Assembly (NCBI GenBank): GCA_949317995.1
Contig: OX439037.1
Location: 50,378,080-50,442,079 of the forward strand
Length of the DNA stretch: 64,000 nucleotides
Direction: 5' to 3'
DNA from: Acholoe squamosa
Lineage: Eukaryota; Annelida; Polychaeta; Phyllodocida; Polynoidae
In this document: positions 10,716 to 21,350 of the stretch, one piece after another
How positions within the stretch are numbered: the first letter of the stretch is position 1
Layout: each line of letters opens with the position of its first letter
Position numbers and translations under genes: made by a program
Notes under the pieces: model-generated
Told to the model about the DNA's origin: nothing
The model's input: the letters and a program-made list of their open reading frames with translations, nothing else
Databases searched by the model: none

Positions 10716-11691
10716 CAATGCACAATCTTAATTGTCCTTACATCAAGAGTTCCTACCCATCTTTCTTGAATACATGCCACCTTCTTGATCATTGTGCATC
10801 ATACTATTGATCATTTATGAAACCAAGACAAATCTGTGCCTCAATACTACATGAGATGTTGGTGATTCCAATTCAGTGTTAAGTCCCATAGACAAATGAA
10901 ACTACCTTTTAATAGGCCAAAGCCAAATTTAGATTAAGGTTTTCAGGTATCAATAGGTTCCCTACATACATATCAATACATATCACCTATAAACAGATTG
11001 ATTCATTAGGCAATATTAGTTGAATCAGCATTTATCTGATCTCCCCCTGCCACAAAGTACACACACAGAGTGAATCCATATAAGTTCTCTCAGACCTGAC
11101 ACCTATGTTGTCATGTGCTATCCAGTGTGACTACTGACACAGACCTACATATTCTCACGCATGTGTCACTTCTAGCTTTCATAAGCGCGTCAATGTGCAT
11201 GGCATTGAGTGAATAATGACACCTACTGACACAGGCTGACACATGCTCACATGTGGTCAACACACACAAATATCAATATGTGTCATTATGAGTCACTCTG
11301 TGTGACTACTGGTATGGACTGGTGCCTGCTCATGCAGTGTCACCTCACACAGATAGCAAAATGTGTGAGCAAATGTCACTCTGTGTGACTACTGACACAG
11401 TCTGGTGCATGCTCACACAGGTTCACCTCACACGAATGGAGAAATGCATCACCATGAGTCAGTCAATGTGACTACTGACACAGAATGGCACATGCTCACC
11501 CTGCATAATCCTATGACTTTTGGAGATATGTCACACATCGTGAGTATTGACATAATTATGGCTTGAGCTGACGCTCCATGTTATCATGTGAAAGCTGCTC
11601 ACACTTGGTGGCACATGTTGACTCAGACTGACGCCAATTTGCTGGGAAGTGGCTTAAGTACCCTACCATTCAGAATTATTTAAGCACAGTA

Positions 11692-12090
11692 ATCCCACTT
11701 GGCGAAAAAACGATTTTTAATGTTAAAATAATGTTTTTATTTAATCCTAAGTTTGTGAAACATTTTTTAAACGTCAAAATAACATCAAAACATGTACTCA
11801 AAACACGTTTTATTTTGGCGTTCTTATGAAAAGTTTTTATTTTAGGTTTAAAAAACGTGTCTTTTTTTATGTAAAAGAAACGTAAATAAAAAAAAACACG
11901 TTTTTATTTGGTTGGAAATTGGATGAAAAAGCAAACGTTTTTATTTGGTTGAAAATGGGATGAAAAACGTTTAAAAACGTTTAAAAACGTTTTTCAACAT
12001 AAAAAAAACATTTTTTAAAAAAAGGTATTTTATCCGATTCAAATAAAAACGTTTGCAAACGTTGAAAAAACGTTTTTTGCCAAGTGGGAT
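11692..12090. mobile_element. AACGTTTTT-rich TIR element
   Basis: Ends ATCCCACTTGGCGAAAAAAC and its complement (GTTTTTTGCCAAGTGGGAT) enclose AT-rich DNA with more than a dozen AAACGTTTTT words. No open frame is present. The CCCACTTGG terminus links it to 25148-25490. A fragment lies at 8615-8735. Confidence 0.75.
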
Positions 12091-12129
12091 ATCCCTAAAT
12101 AGCCATCATGGTGACATTGTTAAGCTCAC

Positions 12130-12276
12130 CAGTAAGGATATCTTTCACCCTCGATGACCTTTTGCCGATGTCCTTCTTTGTGGACTTTAGATCAGCAGCA
12201 TCAGACAGATGCAATATGGCATGTTTAGCCTTGAGCTCTCGCTCACTTCCACGAAAGTGTAATCTTGTCCCAGATT
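12130..12276 (-). CDS. Candidate host exon, product unknown
   Basis: On minus, TTTGCTCATAG precedes and GTGAGC follows a 147-base block open throughout in one frame (49 codons with split codons at both ends, a symmetric exon). The peptide is charged and protein-like (it includes SERELKAKHAILHLSDAADL and then KSTKKDIGKRSS). I do not recognise the family. Both splice sites match consensus and the exon sits among non-coding repeats, as an internal exon would. Chance or a dead transposon exon remain possible. Confidence 0.3.
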
Positions 12277-13418
12277 CTATGAGCAAAGACGTTGGACTTT
12301 TCCTTTGTCAGGGAGCTTTACTGGTTAAGCCCCGGTTGTGGTGTTTGGAGTTGTTAGTGTCTTCCTCCAAGACCATTCAATACATTCAAAGGGTATTCAA
12401 GGTACCAATCACGGGAGCAGAGGGCTCGTCACTGTGTGCCGCCTCATTGGTATTGGGTGCACTGTCAAGAGTTCCCATTATCAGATCCGTTGTCAAAACC
12501 CATCAGTTATACTATTTCAGTGATATTTCTCACCCTCACTGGACTTTTTTACCTGTACATATTTTTTTCAGTTCATTTCTGCTTACTTTATATAGATTAA
12601 AGATATATTCATATGCCATTTGAAGTTCCATAGGGCCTTATAGTTAAGGCAAGAATAATATTTTTGAAAAATTCACAACTTTTCCATTTAAACCTTGACC
12701 TCCCCCCTTTTTTTTCCTTTTATCAAAATGTTTGTATAGATGTCATCTTTCAATCCAGAAAATCTCGCAGAAAAGTCGGTAGAGGGTCAGAATGTATGAG
12801 ACATGATATGAAAAATTGTTTTTATCATTCGTTTCTATAGTTAAGGCATTTGCACTTAAATTGCCAGACCTATTGTTCGTACATTAAACTAATATAATCC
12901 AAATTTATTTGGGATTATCTGCAAATAGTACCAACTTAATTGTGAAACAGCATACCACGGTGCACTGGTGTATAGGACTGTCTTGTGTACAAGTCTAAAG
13001 TTCACCAGTTAGGGTGATGGCGGCGTTACCTTGACAACAGAGGACGTACTCAGACTACTACCACTCACCCTGGTGTGTGGTAGGTGTAAACACAGCGTGA
13101 GGAGTGGTCAGCACCTGACGTAGGCAGAACTGTGACGTGTTTAGCCCAATAAACCCTTCTGAAAAGAGTTTCTTTTAGAGTTTAGGTTTAAGAGTTGGTC
13201 ACCATGAGGCGAGATGCAGGCCTGGCTAGTAGATACTAGAAGTGCAGGCCTTTGTGGACAAACAAACCTCTGAGGATCATTTCACATACATGTGTATTTA
13301 TTACTTATAGTCAAGTCAGTATATTGAATATCCAAGTTGTTTCAATTCTTCTTCCTTGTAACCTTCAATTAGGTGTATTCTGCTAAATCCTATGCCAGGT
13401 TGAATAGTAAAGGCTTTA
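12277..13418. other. No gene recognised
   Basis: A plus-strand open frame overlapping the candidate exon continues to 12623 but has no recognisable domain. The rest is AT-rich without features. Confidence 0.4.
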
Positions 13419-13679
13419 GGGAGTGGTCATTATTTATCAATAGGCGGGAGGAAAATCTTTTACGCCCCCCCCTTGACGGCAGTACAAAATTTTTTGCGCC
13501 CCCCACCCCGGAGACACAGAGAATTTTCGCCCCCCTATTTCATCTATAGTAGCGCATGGGCTTTTTTGCTAAAAAGAGAGTACATTTTTTTAGCCCCCCC
13601 TCGGGAGGGGTCTGAATTTTTTACGCCCCCCCCCCTCAAACCCACCAACCCCCCCTGTTGATAAATAATGACCACTCCC
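13419..13679. mobile_element. Harbinger-like MITE (GGGAGTG family)
   Basis: Ends GGGAGTGGTCATTATTTATC and complement, with TTA on both flanks (13416-13418, 13680-13682). The 261-bp interior is made of C-run blocks. It is the clearest member of the family in the window. Confidence 0.8.
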
Positions 13680-14179
13680 TTATCATGTTATTCACCATTA
13701 TTTTCACATCCATAGGTTTTTTCATGATTTACAAAACAGATTTTTTTTTTCTGTGTAATAATCATTGCCACGTAGATAATTCTTTATATCCCACAATAAA
13801 TATTACGGTTGGTCATGAATCTCAATTAAATAAGGCTGTTCATCTCCTCATCTAAATTATAAACTTCAAATCCCGTATTTGAGTCAAATTCCTGAGCTCC
13901 TTCACTCACTGTCACAACCTCAACTATGTCCGATCTTCTACCTGTGTTTAGTCAGGTGCCACCCCCGGCAGACAATCTCATTAGGTGCAATCTGGGTCGG
14001 CCTCACATGCCTTGTTTGCAGAGCAGAATGGTAATTTGAGAAAGGGGTCTTCCCTTCTAATGCGTGACATCCTCTATGGATAACCCCCTGAAGGCAATAG
14101 GATTGCAATGGTCAAAACAATAGAATATATATATGCTCATGGAGGTCTCTTCTTCATCTCTATAATATGATATAAGTAT

Positions 14180-14372
14180 TTCTAGGGCTTCCCTAGCCCA
14201 CTTAAAAGGGTCTACTTCTCATCTTTCTTATCCCCTCAGGATATGTGTGGTGCACATATGCGTGGGCACCGACACATTCCTCTGTGAAATTGTGTAATGT
14301 CGTTCTCGCCATGAATATGACCTTAGCTGTCGAAATGGCGTTAAACATCTATTACTCACTCACTATAAGTAT
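14180..14372 (+). repeat. SINE-like repeat with (ACTC) tail
   Basis: It holds the body shared with 5560-5642 (minus), then GTGGTGCACATATG, then the tail module ATGAATATGACC ... GTTAAACATCTATTACTC seen at 4480-4582. This is the most complete copy in the window. No pol III boxes were recognised at its start. Confidence 0.65.
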
Positions 14373-15858
14373 TTTTATCATTTTCTTTTGTTTTTGTTGC
14401 AAACTGTTGGAATACGTTCGGTGTATCTTTGCCAAATGCAAGTGTTAACCTTTAGAGGTGTTGAGCATGTGATATGCATAGCATATACTGACTACTTCTT
14501 ACAACTCCCTTTAACCAATAATCGTACATGTCTCTAGGTTGAGTCATATTACATAGGGAAAACGTCATCCAGTTATTAATCATTTGGCAATGCTACAAAC
14601 CCTGTAAGATCCGGGGATAAGAATATAATGTCAATCATATCATGTAATCAATCGGGCACCCAGGATGATAGTGTGCCCATACTGAGAATCGCTTAAAAGA
14701 ATAAACCATTTCCCTACTCTCGGTCCCTTCCACTGTATACTCTACGGTGCAATCCTAGTTCTGGACCCTGGAAATATGTGCCTAAAAGAAGGGAAAACGT
14801 ATTGATGGCGGTCAGACCTAGATTTGCTACCCTCATATATTCCAATATTTTAGAATTTACAGTACTAACTGAAAAATAAATACTTTGAATGGTCACTTAT
14901 TTTTTTTTTTTTTTTTTTTTTTTTTTTGCACATCCCTACAGAGCGACGATCTGCTCCACAGGCAGAATGGAATCGTGGGGGGGGGGGGAGAGTGAGGCAA
15001 TGCTTATATAATATCTAGAAGGCTGGACACTCACGGCCCTCAGAAATTCCACAGTCATCTCTGCACTGGGGTTTGTGTCTCTGTGTGTCGGGTATGGGGA
15101 GAGGGGTTAGAGTTATATATAGGACAGTACACACAGTACAACACACTCAAGGCCGTACATGTAGGCAGGGCAAGACTGGCGGGGGGGGGGTAAGAGCTAG
15201 GGGAGCAGACGCCGTATTGGAGACAGGGATGTAGTAAGGGATTGGGAGGGGTAATTAAAGGAAGGCAAGGAATGGGATAGTGAGATGGAATATCGCAGAC
15301 TGGAGTGGAGGCAGGGTATAGGCATTGATAGTCCTGAGACATGGGTTGAAGTAGTATGCAGAGAGGGTTGGAGCATGCACACTCCTATATATCCATTTGT
15401 TCTCCCAGATCCAATGAGATATCAATTCATCATTCAGATGACGGGGGGGGGGGTCTTGGTAAAGTTTTGATCTATGGGTATTTATAAGCCGTTCTCAAAA
15501 AGCACCAGCATGCACCATTTGGCTTCTAGATATTCAAAATCACTTTCCTGAGGAGGTGCCCTTCCTATTTTCATCAACATGTATAAATTTACAAACACTT
15601 TGTTTACTCCTGAGTTTGCATTATGCGTGGAGGCTGGAGTGGAGGCATTAAAGAAAAGGAAACTTATATGGAAGCAAAGTAGGGTATGTGATGAAAGTGC
15701 AACCCTTGTCTTCCCCCTACCCTAAAGATAACAAACTGGATGATACCCTGAGTAAAGCCTCAATGCAATCAGTAGAGGTCTCAGAAACCTCTACTGTGCT
15801 TGCCACATCATGGGCGTTCGCTTGTACCCAATGCCTACCCTTGCTGCCCATGGATAGA
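14373..15858. other. No gene recognised; poly(T) and G/C runs
   Basis: The stretch holds a T run of about 28 at 14900-14927, G runs near 14979, 15180 and 15442, and a short purine-rich area at 15180-15380. Open frames here come from low complexity. No gene could be supported. Confidence 0.4.
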
Positions 15859-15902
15859 TTCACCCCCCCCCCTCTTTTGAGAATTCTGGATCCGCCCCTG
15901 CA
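15859..15902. repeat. Terminal fragment of CAGGGGCGGATCC element
   Basis: CCCCCCCCCTCTTTTGAGAA followed by TTCTGGATCCGCCCCTGCA matches the right terminus of 59702-61356. Only the end is present. Confidence 0.55.
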
Positions 15903-16862
15903 AGTACACTGTAGGAGGTTGCAACTTCCGTTACCAGAATAAGATTCAGCATTAAATGTCTACCTTGCAGCCCAGTCCCGGAGACCAGTGGGAAGATGTG
16001 CTGTACATAAAGCAGCCATGACCCCTCTCCCAACCACCCAACCCCCACCATCACGGTCTCCATCCCATCACCGCAGTCTCACCTAGTCTCTCCCATACGC
16101 ATCAGCCACTGCTGCACAAGTGCCTGTGCCAACCTTAATGTCTTGTTAACCTACACCTTGCCCTCAACACCTGACCTACATGCCCCATCTTGTCCAACAT
16201 GTCCTTTCCCTTCCTACCGCAATCTGCATTATACTTTTAGTACATATACAAACCAACCAATTTAATTTTTTTCTTGACAGTGGTTTCCTTTTAATTGTAA
16301 CGTAGAAACAAAACCAGTTTAAGAGGCAACATAGAAATATCATGCACTAAACTGAGCTGTCTTTATTTACATGACTTCGACATGGCTGCTTCTGCTTGTA
16401 GAATAATATAGGGTTTCCAATCTATATATTCATATTGATAACGTTATGTTGCATAATCATAGTGATATGTTTGAATTTGATTATCTATAACTATTCACGA
16501 CAATGATGTCATAATAGCAATATAATGATATTAATAATTTACTGATAAGTCATTCTGGAATCAAGATAAAGATCAATTGATAGATGTTGATAACAGAGGT
16601 ACACTATGGACCTGACCTGATTATATAAGCTGATTTTTGGTGATATCTATGGCCAGGTGAGGTCACCACCGCCCAGGGTGGCCTTATGAATATCATTAAG
16701 TATGGAGCTGTAACTCTGAGATATGTTGATGCTGAAAATAAAGATAGGTCAGATTGGTTTGGATCAAGCAAATCTGTGTGTCGATTCCTTCTGATACTTA
16801 TTTAGAATTAATCCACTGGATTTTATAATGGCGACCACGACTGGGCTCTTTTAGGAGAAACA
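15903..16862. other. No gene recognised
   Basis: AT-rich; no feature could be supported. Confidence 0.4.
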
Positions 16863-16864
16863 CC

Positions 16865-17140
16865 CAGGGGCGGATCTAGGGGGGGGGTCCTGGGGATCAG
16901 GACCCCCCCCCCCCTTTTGGTCCACCCATAACATGTCCAAATAGGGGTCCCCGAAGGTGGACCCCCCCCCTTTAGGACCACCCCAGATGTCCACTTTGTA
17001 TGCCCCCATTCAAGACATCTCTCTTCAATATACTTTTTACTGTCTGCAAATTGTGCAATTTATGACTCTACAGCATCTAAAATATATGAAATTTCCTCAA
17101 AAGTTTCTAACGTGAGCCAATCCAGAAAAAAGTACCATAT
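16865..17140 (+). mobile_element. Left part of CAGGGGCGGATC element
   Basis: About 275 bp closely matching 59702-59980: terminus CAGGGGCGGATC, long G and C runs, then TGTCCACTTTGTAT and TGAGCCAATCCAGAAAAAAG. Homology ends near 17140, so the right part is absent or replaced. Confidence 0.7.
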
Positions 17141-17640
17141 ACATATACATATAGATATATGTTTGGCTTATAACTATATACAAGAAATCTAATCGAACAC
17201 AGCAAGTTGGAACTGACCACAGGTTATTTTATGGTTATTTGTTACATGTATACTATATGTGATTACTATAACCATTCTCATTTACCGACATCAGATACAC
17301 AAGATCCATGAAAATAACGTTCAAGGTTTTGGTAGATAACCCCATTGGGTTTATCTAACAAAATCCTTAAAATCTCACAAGATCCATGCATGCATGACCA
17401 CTTGCCTTTATCTCACAAAAGTTCTTTTTGATCAATTAGTCCAACAGAATATACTTGGTTTTGTCTAAAATAAACCCCATAAATGCCCACATGATGATAG
17501 CTAACACCTACAGTATACCCTAGAATATCGAATATACTTGCCTTTATTCCACTAATCCCACATAACACCTATACTGCCCTTTAACACCTGTAATACCCTT
17601 GCCTTTATCTTACAAACCCTGTAAAACACCAATACTGTAA
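17141..17640. repeat. Degenerate repeat upstream of LINE
   Basis: Loose repeats of TTGCCTTTATCTCACAAA and AACACC words occur from about 17330 on. They resemble decayed tandem units. The LINE's 5' truncation point lies at or just after their end. Confidence 0.4.
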
Positions 17641-17700
17641 AACAATTACCTTTATCTCACAAAAAATCCATATGGTACCGATATACATCTATATATTTAC

Positions 17701-17925
17701 CGCTATCCAAAAGACACTTCCGCCTCCAATGACCCGGCCTCCGACCATGAAAGTGACCCAAACCCCCACGCTCGACGAAGAGACGACTACCGCAACAGTG
17801 ATAATCGCCAACCGAGACGGAGAGACGACCACCCATATGATCAGAACCAACCACGATATGACAACCAAGACAGACACGAAAGAAGAGATGACCGCCACCG
17901 ACACTACAGACACGACTACCACTAG
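17701..17925 (+). pseudogene. LINE ORF1 C-terminal remnant
   Basis: The frame shared with ORF2 is open from 17641 to the TAG at 17923-17925. It encodes a very Arg/Asp/His/Tyr-rich tail (RRRDDYRNSDNRQPRRRDDH and onward), as expected of an RNA-binding ORF1 end. The N-terminal part is missing because of 5' truncation. Because this stop is the only break before ORF2, read-through or a point-mutated single ORF are alternatives. Confidence 0.5.
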
Positions 17926-20900
17926 GACATAGGCCAACCCCCCTACACCAACGGAAAAAGACCCAGAACATCCACCAACCAACATACACCACATTACAAC
18001 CCACACACGACACGCGACAAAACCAAAGCACATGACAAATACCTAAAAATCCTCTACAGCAACGCCAACGGCATTACCACAAAAAAACACAGCCTATCCA
18101 CAATACTAAACATGACAAAAACCGACATAGCCATCATAGCAGAGACCAGGACAACAAAACCACCGAAAATAGAAGGCTACACATGGTACCACAGGCCAAG
18201 AAAAAACCGCACAGGCGGTGGTGTTGGACTCCTAATTGCTGACAACCTTTACCCAAGCACAAAAGAACTCTTGATACCCGATCATGATGATCACGAGATC
18301 ACCTGGATAGAAGTCGATACACGTCCCAACCCCCTCTACATAGCAGCATACTACGGACCCCAGGAAAAAATCCTAACAGAAGAAGTACTAAGACAATACC
18401 AGACAATAGCCTCATCAACAATCCGACTCCGCCAAAAAGGAGAGGTAATACTCATAGGCGACTTCAATGCAAAAATCAAGATAGAACACCCCAACTACAG
18501 ACAGGAGGAAAACAGAAATGGCAAACTCCTAACCAACCTGATGACCCAACTTGGAATGCGCCCACTTAACACCAACGAAAATTGTATACACTGGACAAGA
18601 GAAAACCGCAGGAACAATGACGAAAAGTCAATAATAGACTTCATCCTCATGGAAGAAAGAGTAATGAAAACAATACAGAACGCCACGGTCGACAAAAGCG
18701 GAGACCTCACCCTACAAGGGAAAAACCCAACTGACCACAACACCATAACCTTTGAAATACCCTCAAAAATACCCAGGCCACCCACAACCACAAGGAAAGT
18801 ATGGAAAAAAGGCACCCCTCAACAATGGTCAATGTTCAACACCCTTATGGAGCACACACCACCGCACATACGCAGTAACTACACAAGCCTAACCACAACT
18901 ATCAAAGAAAACCTGCACAGGGCAATAGGGAAAGCAACTATAAAGCTACGCAGAAATAAACCTGAGACAAAACAACAGAGATTAGGCAGAGTAAAGGTAA
19001 AAGCAGCAAAAAAAAGATATCAGAAAGCAATAAGAGACAAGGAATCTCTGGACAAAATCACCAAGAGGAGAGACGACTTCCACAAGCTCCAGAAAGAGAC
19101 CATAGACCTATATTCAACAGAAGAGAAAAACCGTATAACAACCGTAGCAAAAAAGATGACAAATGAGGGAGGCACAAAATCCAACCACTTCTGGAAAACA
19201 AGAAAAAGGCTGCTTAAACCAAATTCAGACAACACCCCAGACATACTCGACGAACTCAACAACATCCTGAAATGCCCCGACAAAGCTAAAGAACACGTAG
19301 CCTCCTACTATGAGAACCTCTACAGACCAAGACCCCCAAGAGAAGAATGCCTAACCGACAACAAGGCCATCCTAGACCGCAACAAAGCAAGACGCTCAGC
19401 CAACCCAGATACCCTTGAACCCTTCACCCTACAAGAACTCAACAAAACCATCAGCAAACTACACAGGAACAAAGCCAACGGACCCGACAATATACCCAAC
19501 AGCATCTTCATAGAAGCCAACCGTAACACCCGCGAAATATACCTAGATGCACTCAACAAAATCGCAAGGGACAAAGACATCCCACCAGAATGGAGCAGAG
19601 GCGAAGTAATAAGCATCTACAAGGGTAAAGGAAAGAAGGGCAAATGCAGTAACGAAAGAGGCATAACCCTCTCTAGCAACGCTGGAAAAGTATTTGAAAG
19701 AATGCTTAACACTAGAATCTTAAAGCAAGTAAGAGTAACACCAGCCCAAGGAGGAGGCAGGAAAGGCCAAGCAACAGTTGACCACATACTAAAACTCAAG
19801 GAAACCATCAGAATCAACAAAAGCCACAATAAACCAACATACATCTCATTTCTAGACGTCACAAAGGCATATGACAAAGCATGGCTAGAAGGAATCATGG
19901 ATGTAATGGCATCAAACGGCTGCGCCCTTGACACATGGCTACTCACCGAAAAACTCAACAAAAACCTGACGGCCACTATCAAAACAAAACACGGCCCAAC
20001 ACGACCGATAGCCATAAACGACAGCATAAGACAAGGAGGAGTACTAGCAGTGACACAGTATGCCTTACTAATGGATGAAATAGCAAAGAAAATTAACAAC
20101 CTGAAACAAGCAGGAGAAATCACAGTGGATGAATACACAAGATGCCTGCTTTGGGTAGACGATGTAGCTATTGTATCAAACAATATCCAAGACCAACACA
20201 CAGTGCTAAAGATAACAGAAAAAGTCTCAAACACCCTAAGAGTAGTATTCGGCAAAGACAAATCAAAAATACTACAAATTGGAACAGCGACTAACCCTGA
20301 CAACCCCAAAATCAACGACATGGAAATAGAGAAAACAGACAAATACAAGTACCTGGGCGAAACGCTCAACTCAAAGAATAACCTAGACGACCATATAGAC
20401 ACGATAAAGAATAAAGCAGAGGGAGCCCTACAAACGGTCCTATACATAGCGGGCAATGAAAACTACAACAACATAGAGCTTGAAACTATCTGGAAACTCG
20501 TGGAGACCTGCATCATCCCGACAATAACCTACGGTGCTGAAACATGGAACACAAGGAAAAAAGACACTGATGCCCTCAACCAAATCCTAGACAACCAACT
20601 AAAAAGAATCCTACGACTACCCCAAGCAACCCCAAGGGAATGCATATATGATGAGCTTAGAATCCTTGACATAGAACACAGAATCCTAGAACTACAGGTC
20701 AACTACCTGACCAAAATAACTAAATCCCAAGGCGAAGAGATCACAATAGCAAACACGAGAGCAAGACCGACCTCATGGATACAGAAGACCAAAAAAGCAT
20801 CCGAAGAACTCCAAACCCCGATCAACATACTGACAGACCTACCCACCACCAAGCGCAAAACGACCATAAAGAAAGCAGTGAAGGCAAAACAAGCACTCTG

Positions 20901-21282
20901 CATGAAAACAACCGGCGTAAAAAAAAGCAAGTTCAATTACCTGACTGAAAACAAAAGGAAATACAGCTGCGAATCTCATGACTACCTGACCAAACTAACT
21001 AAAGAACAAGCAAGGAGAATCTTCATGGCCAGAACCAGAATGATAAGAGCGAAAGATAACTACAGGAAAATGCACCACACACAAGAGTGTAGGGGGTGTG
21101 GCCACACTCCAGAAACCCAACAACACCTACTAGAAACGTGCCCAACCATACACAACAACCAAGACTCCACAACCCAAATCAAACTAGAAGACATCTTCAC
21201 TGACAACCTAACCCTACTTAAGAGGACAGCATCCAAACTAGACATGATAGAAAAACAACTCAACATATGGGAAAATGCATAG
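17926..21282 (+). CDS. LINE ORF2: APE endonuclease-reverse transcriptase
   Basis: The enzyme nicks target DNA and primes reverse transcription of its own RNA. The first ATG in the core is at 18112, but the endonuclease's N-terminal strand (LKILYSNANGITTKK, 18040-18084) lies upstream in the same frame, so the true start is before 18112. In order from 18112: endonuclease with ETR near residue 12, GGGVGLLI and the GDFNAK motif near residue 117, and SIIDFIL near 173; a Lys-rich linker; reverse transcriptase with FLDVTKAYDKAW (motif A), RQGGVLAVTQYALL (motif B) and LLWVDDVAIV (catalytic DD); YKYLGETLN; and a C-terminal CRGCGHTPETQQHLLETC zinc-knuckle-like motif. No RNase H was seen. All catalytic signatures look intact. 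The clade is uncertain. Confidence 0.9.
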   Translation, partial: DIGQPPYTNGKRPRTSTNQHTPHYNPHTTRDKTKAHDKYLKILYSNANGITTKKHSLSTILNMTKTDIAIIAETRTTKPPKIEGYTWYHRPRKNRTGGGVGLLIADNLYPSTKELLIPDHDDHEITWIEVDTRPNPLYIAAYYGPQEKILTEEVLRQYQTIASSTIRLRQKGEVILIGDFNAKIKIEHPNYRQEENRNGKLLTNLMTQLGMRPLNTNENCIHWTRENRRNNDEKSIIDFILMEERVMKTIQNATVDKSGDLTLQGKNPTDHNTITFEIPSKIPRPPTTTRKVWKKGTPQQWSMFNTLMEHTPPHIRSNYTSLTTTIKENLHRAIGKATIKLRRNKPETKQQRLGRVKVKAAKKRYQKAIRDKESLDKITKRRDDFHKLQKETIDLYSTEEKNRITTVAKKMTNEGGTKSNHFWKTRKRLLKPNSDNTPDILDELNNILKCPDKAKEHVASYYENLYRPRPPREECLTDNKAILDRNKARRSANPDTLEPFTLQELNKTISKLHRNKANGPDNIPNSIFIEANRNTREIYLDALNKIARDKDIPPEWSRGEVISIYKGKGKKGKCSNERGITLSSNAGKVFERMLNTRILKQVRVTPAQGGGRKGQATVDHILKLKETIRINKSHNKPTYISFLDVTKAYDKAWLEGIMDVMASNGCALDTWLLTEKLNKNLTATIKTKHGPTRPIAINDSIRQGGVLAVTQYALLMDEIAKKINNLKQAGEITVDEYTRCLLWVDDVAIVSNNIQDQHTVLKITEKVSNTLRVVFGKDKSKILQIGTATNPDNPKINDMEIEKTDKYKYLGETLNSKNNLDDHIDTIKNKAEGALQTVLYIAGNENYNNIELETIWKLVETCIIPTITYGAETWNTRKKDTDALNQILDNQLKRILRLPQATPRECIYDELRILDIEHRILELQVNYLTKITKSQGEEITIANTRARPTSWIQKTKKASEELQTPINILTDLPTTKRKTTIKKAVKAKQALCMKTTGVKKSKFNYLTENKRKYSCESHDYLTKLTKEQARRIFMARTRMIRAKDNYRKMHHTQECRGCGHTPETQQHLLETCPTIHNNQDSTTQIKLEDIFTDNLTLLKRTASKLDMIEKQLNIWENA

Positions 21283-21350
21283 CCGCCCTACCCCCAGGGA
21301 GCACCCTGGTTACCCAGGGAACATGCACGTAGTATAGTATAGTATAGCCT

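Larger units (their letters stand above)
8786..11646 (-). mobile_element. Large TIR element, copy 1 (left end lost)
   Basis: From about 8786 this aligns in reverse orientation with 50985-53566. The right end carries the intact terminus (complement of CCCAGCAAATTGGCGTC). The left terminus is missing and homology stops near GTCACTGATGGCACCAGCTG. Within it lie a terminal exon (9053-9145), a nested Harbinger-like MITE (9183-9671), a promoter/exon module (9849-9975), a solo LTR (10198-10715), and about 900 bp of subterminal DNA packed with GTGTGACTACTGACACAG-like words. No transposase frame is present, so it is non-autonomous. Confidence 0.85.
17700..21350 (+). mobile_element. Non-LTR retrotransposon, 5'-truncated, intact ORF2
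   Basis: A LINE with the tail of ORF1 (to the TAG at 17923-17925), a full ORF2 in the same frame (17926-21282) and a short 3' UTR ending in a small (TAGTA)n array near 21331-21348 in place of poly(A). The sense strand is very rich in A and C and poor in T, unlike its surroundings, which also explains the long open frames on the opposite strand. An uninterrupted 1,118-codon frame suggests recent insertion. Target duplications were not found. The clade is not settled by reading. Confidence 0.85.

Noticed and set aside
12108..12623. 171-codon plus-strand open frame
   Set aside because: No domain. It overlaps a better-supported minus-strand exon candidate and its 3' part is low-complexity hydrophobic sequence.
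19617..20456. 279-codon open frame on the minus strand
   Set aside because: It lies antisense to the LINE RT. The T-poor sense strand lacks the complements of stop codons, which opens the antisense frame.
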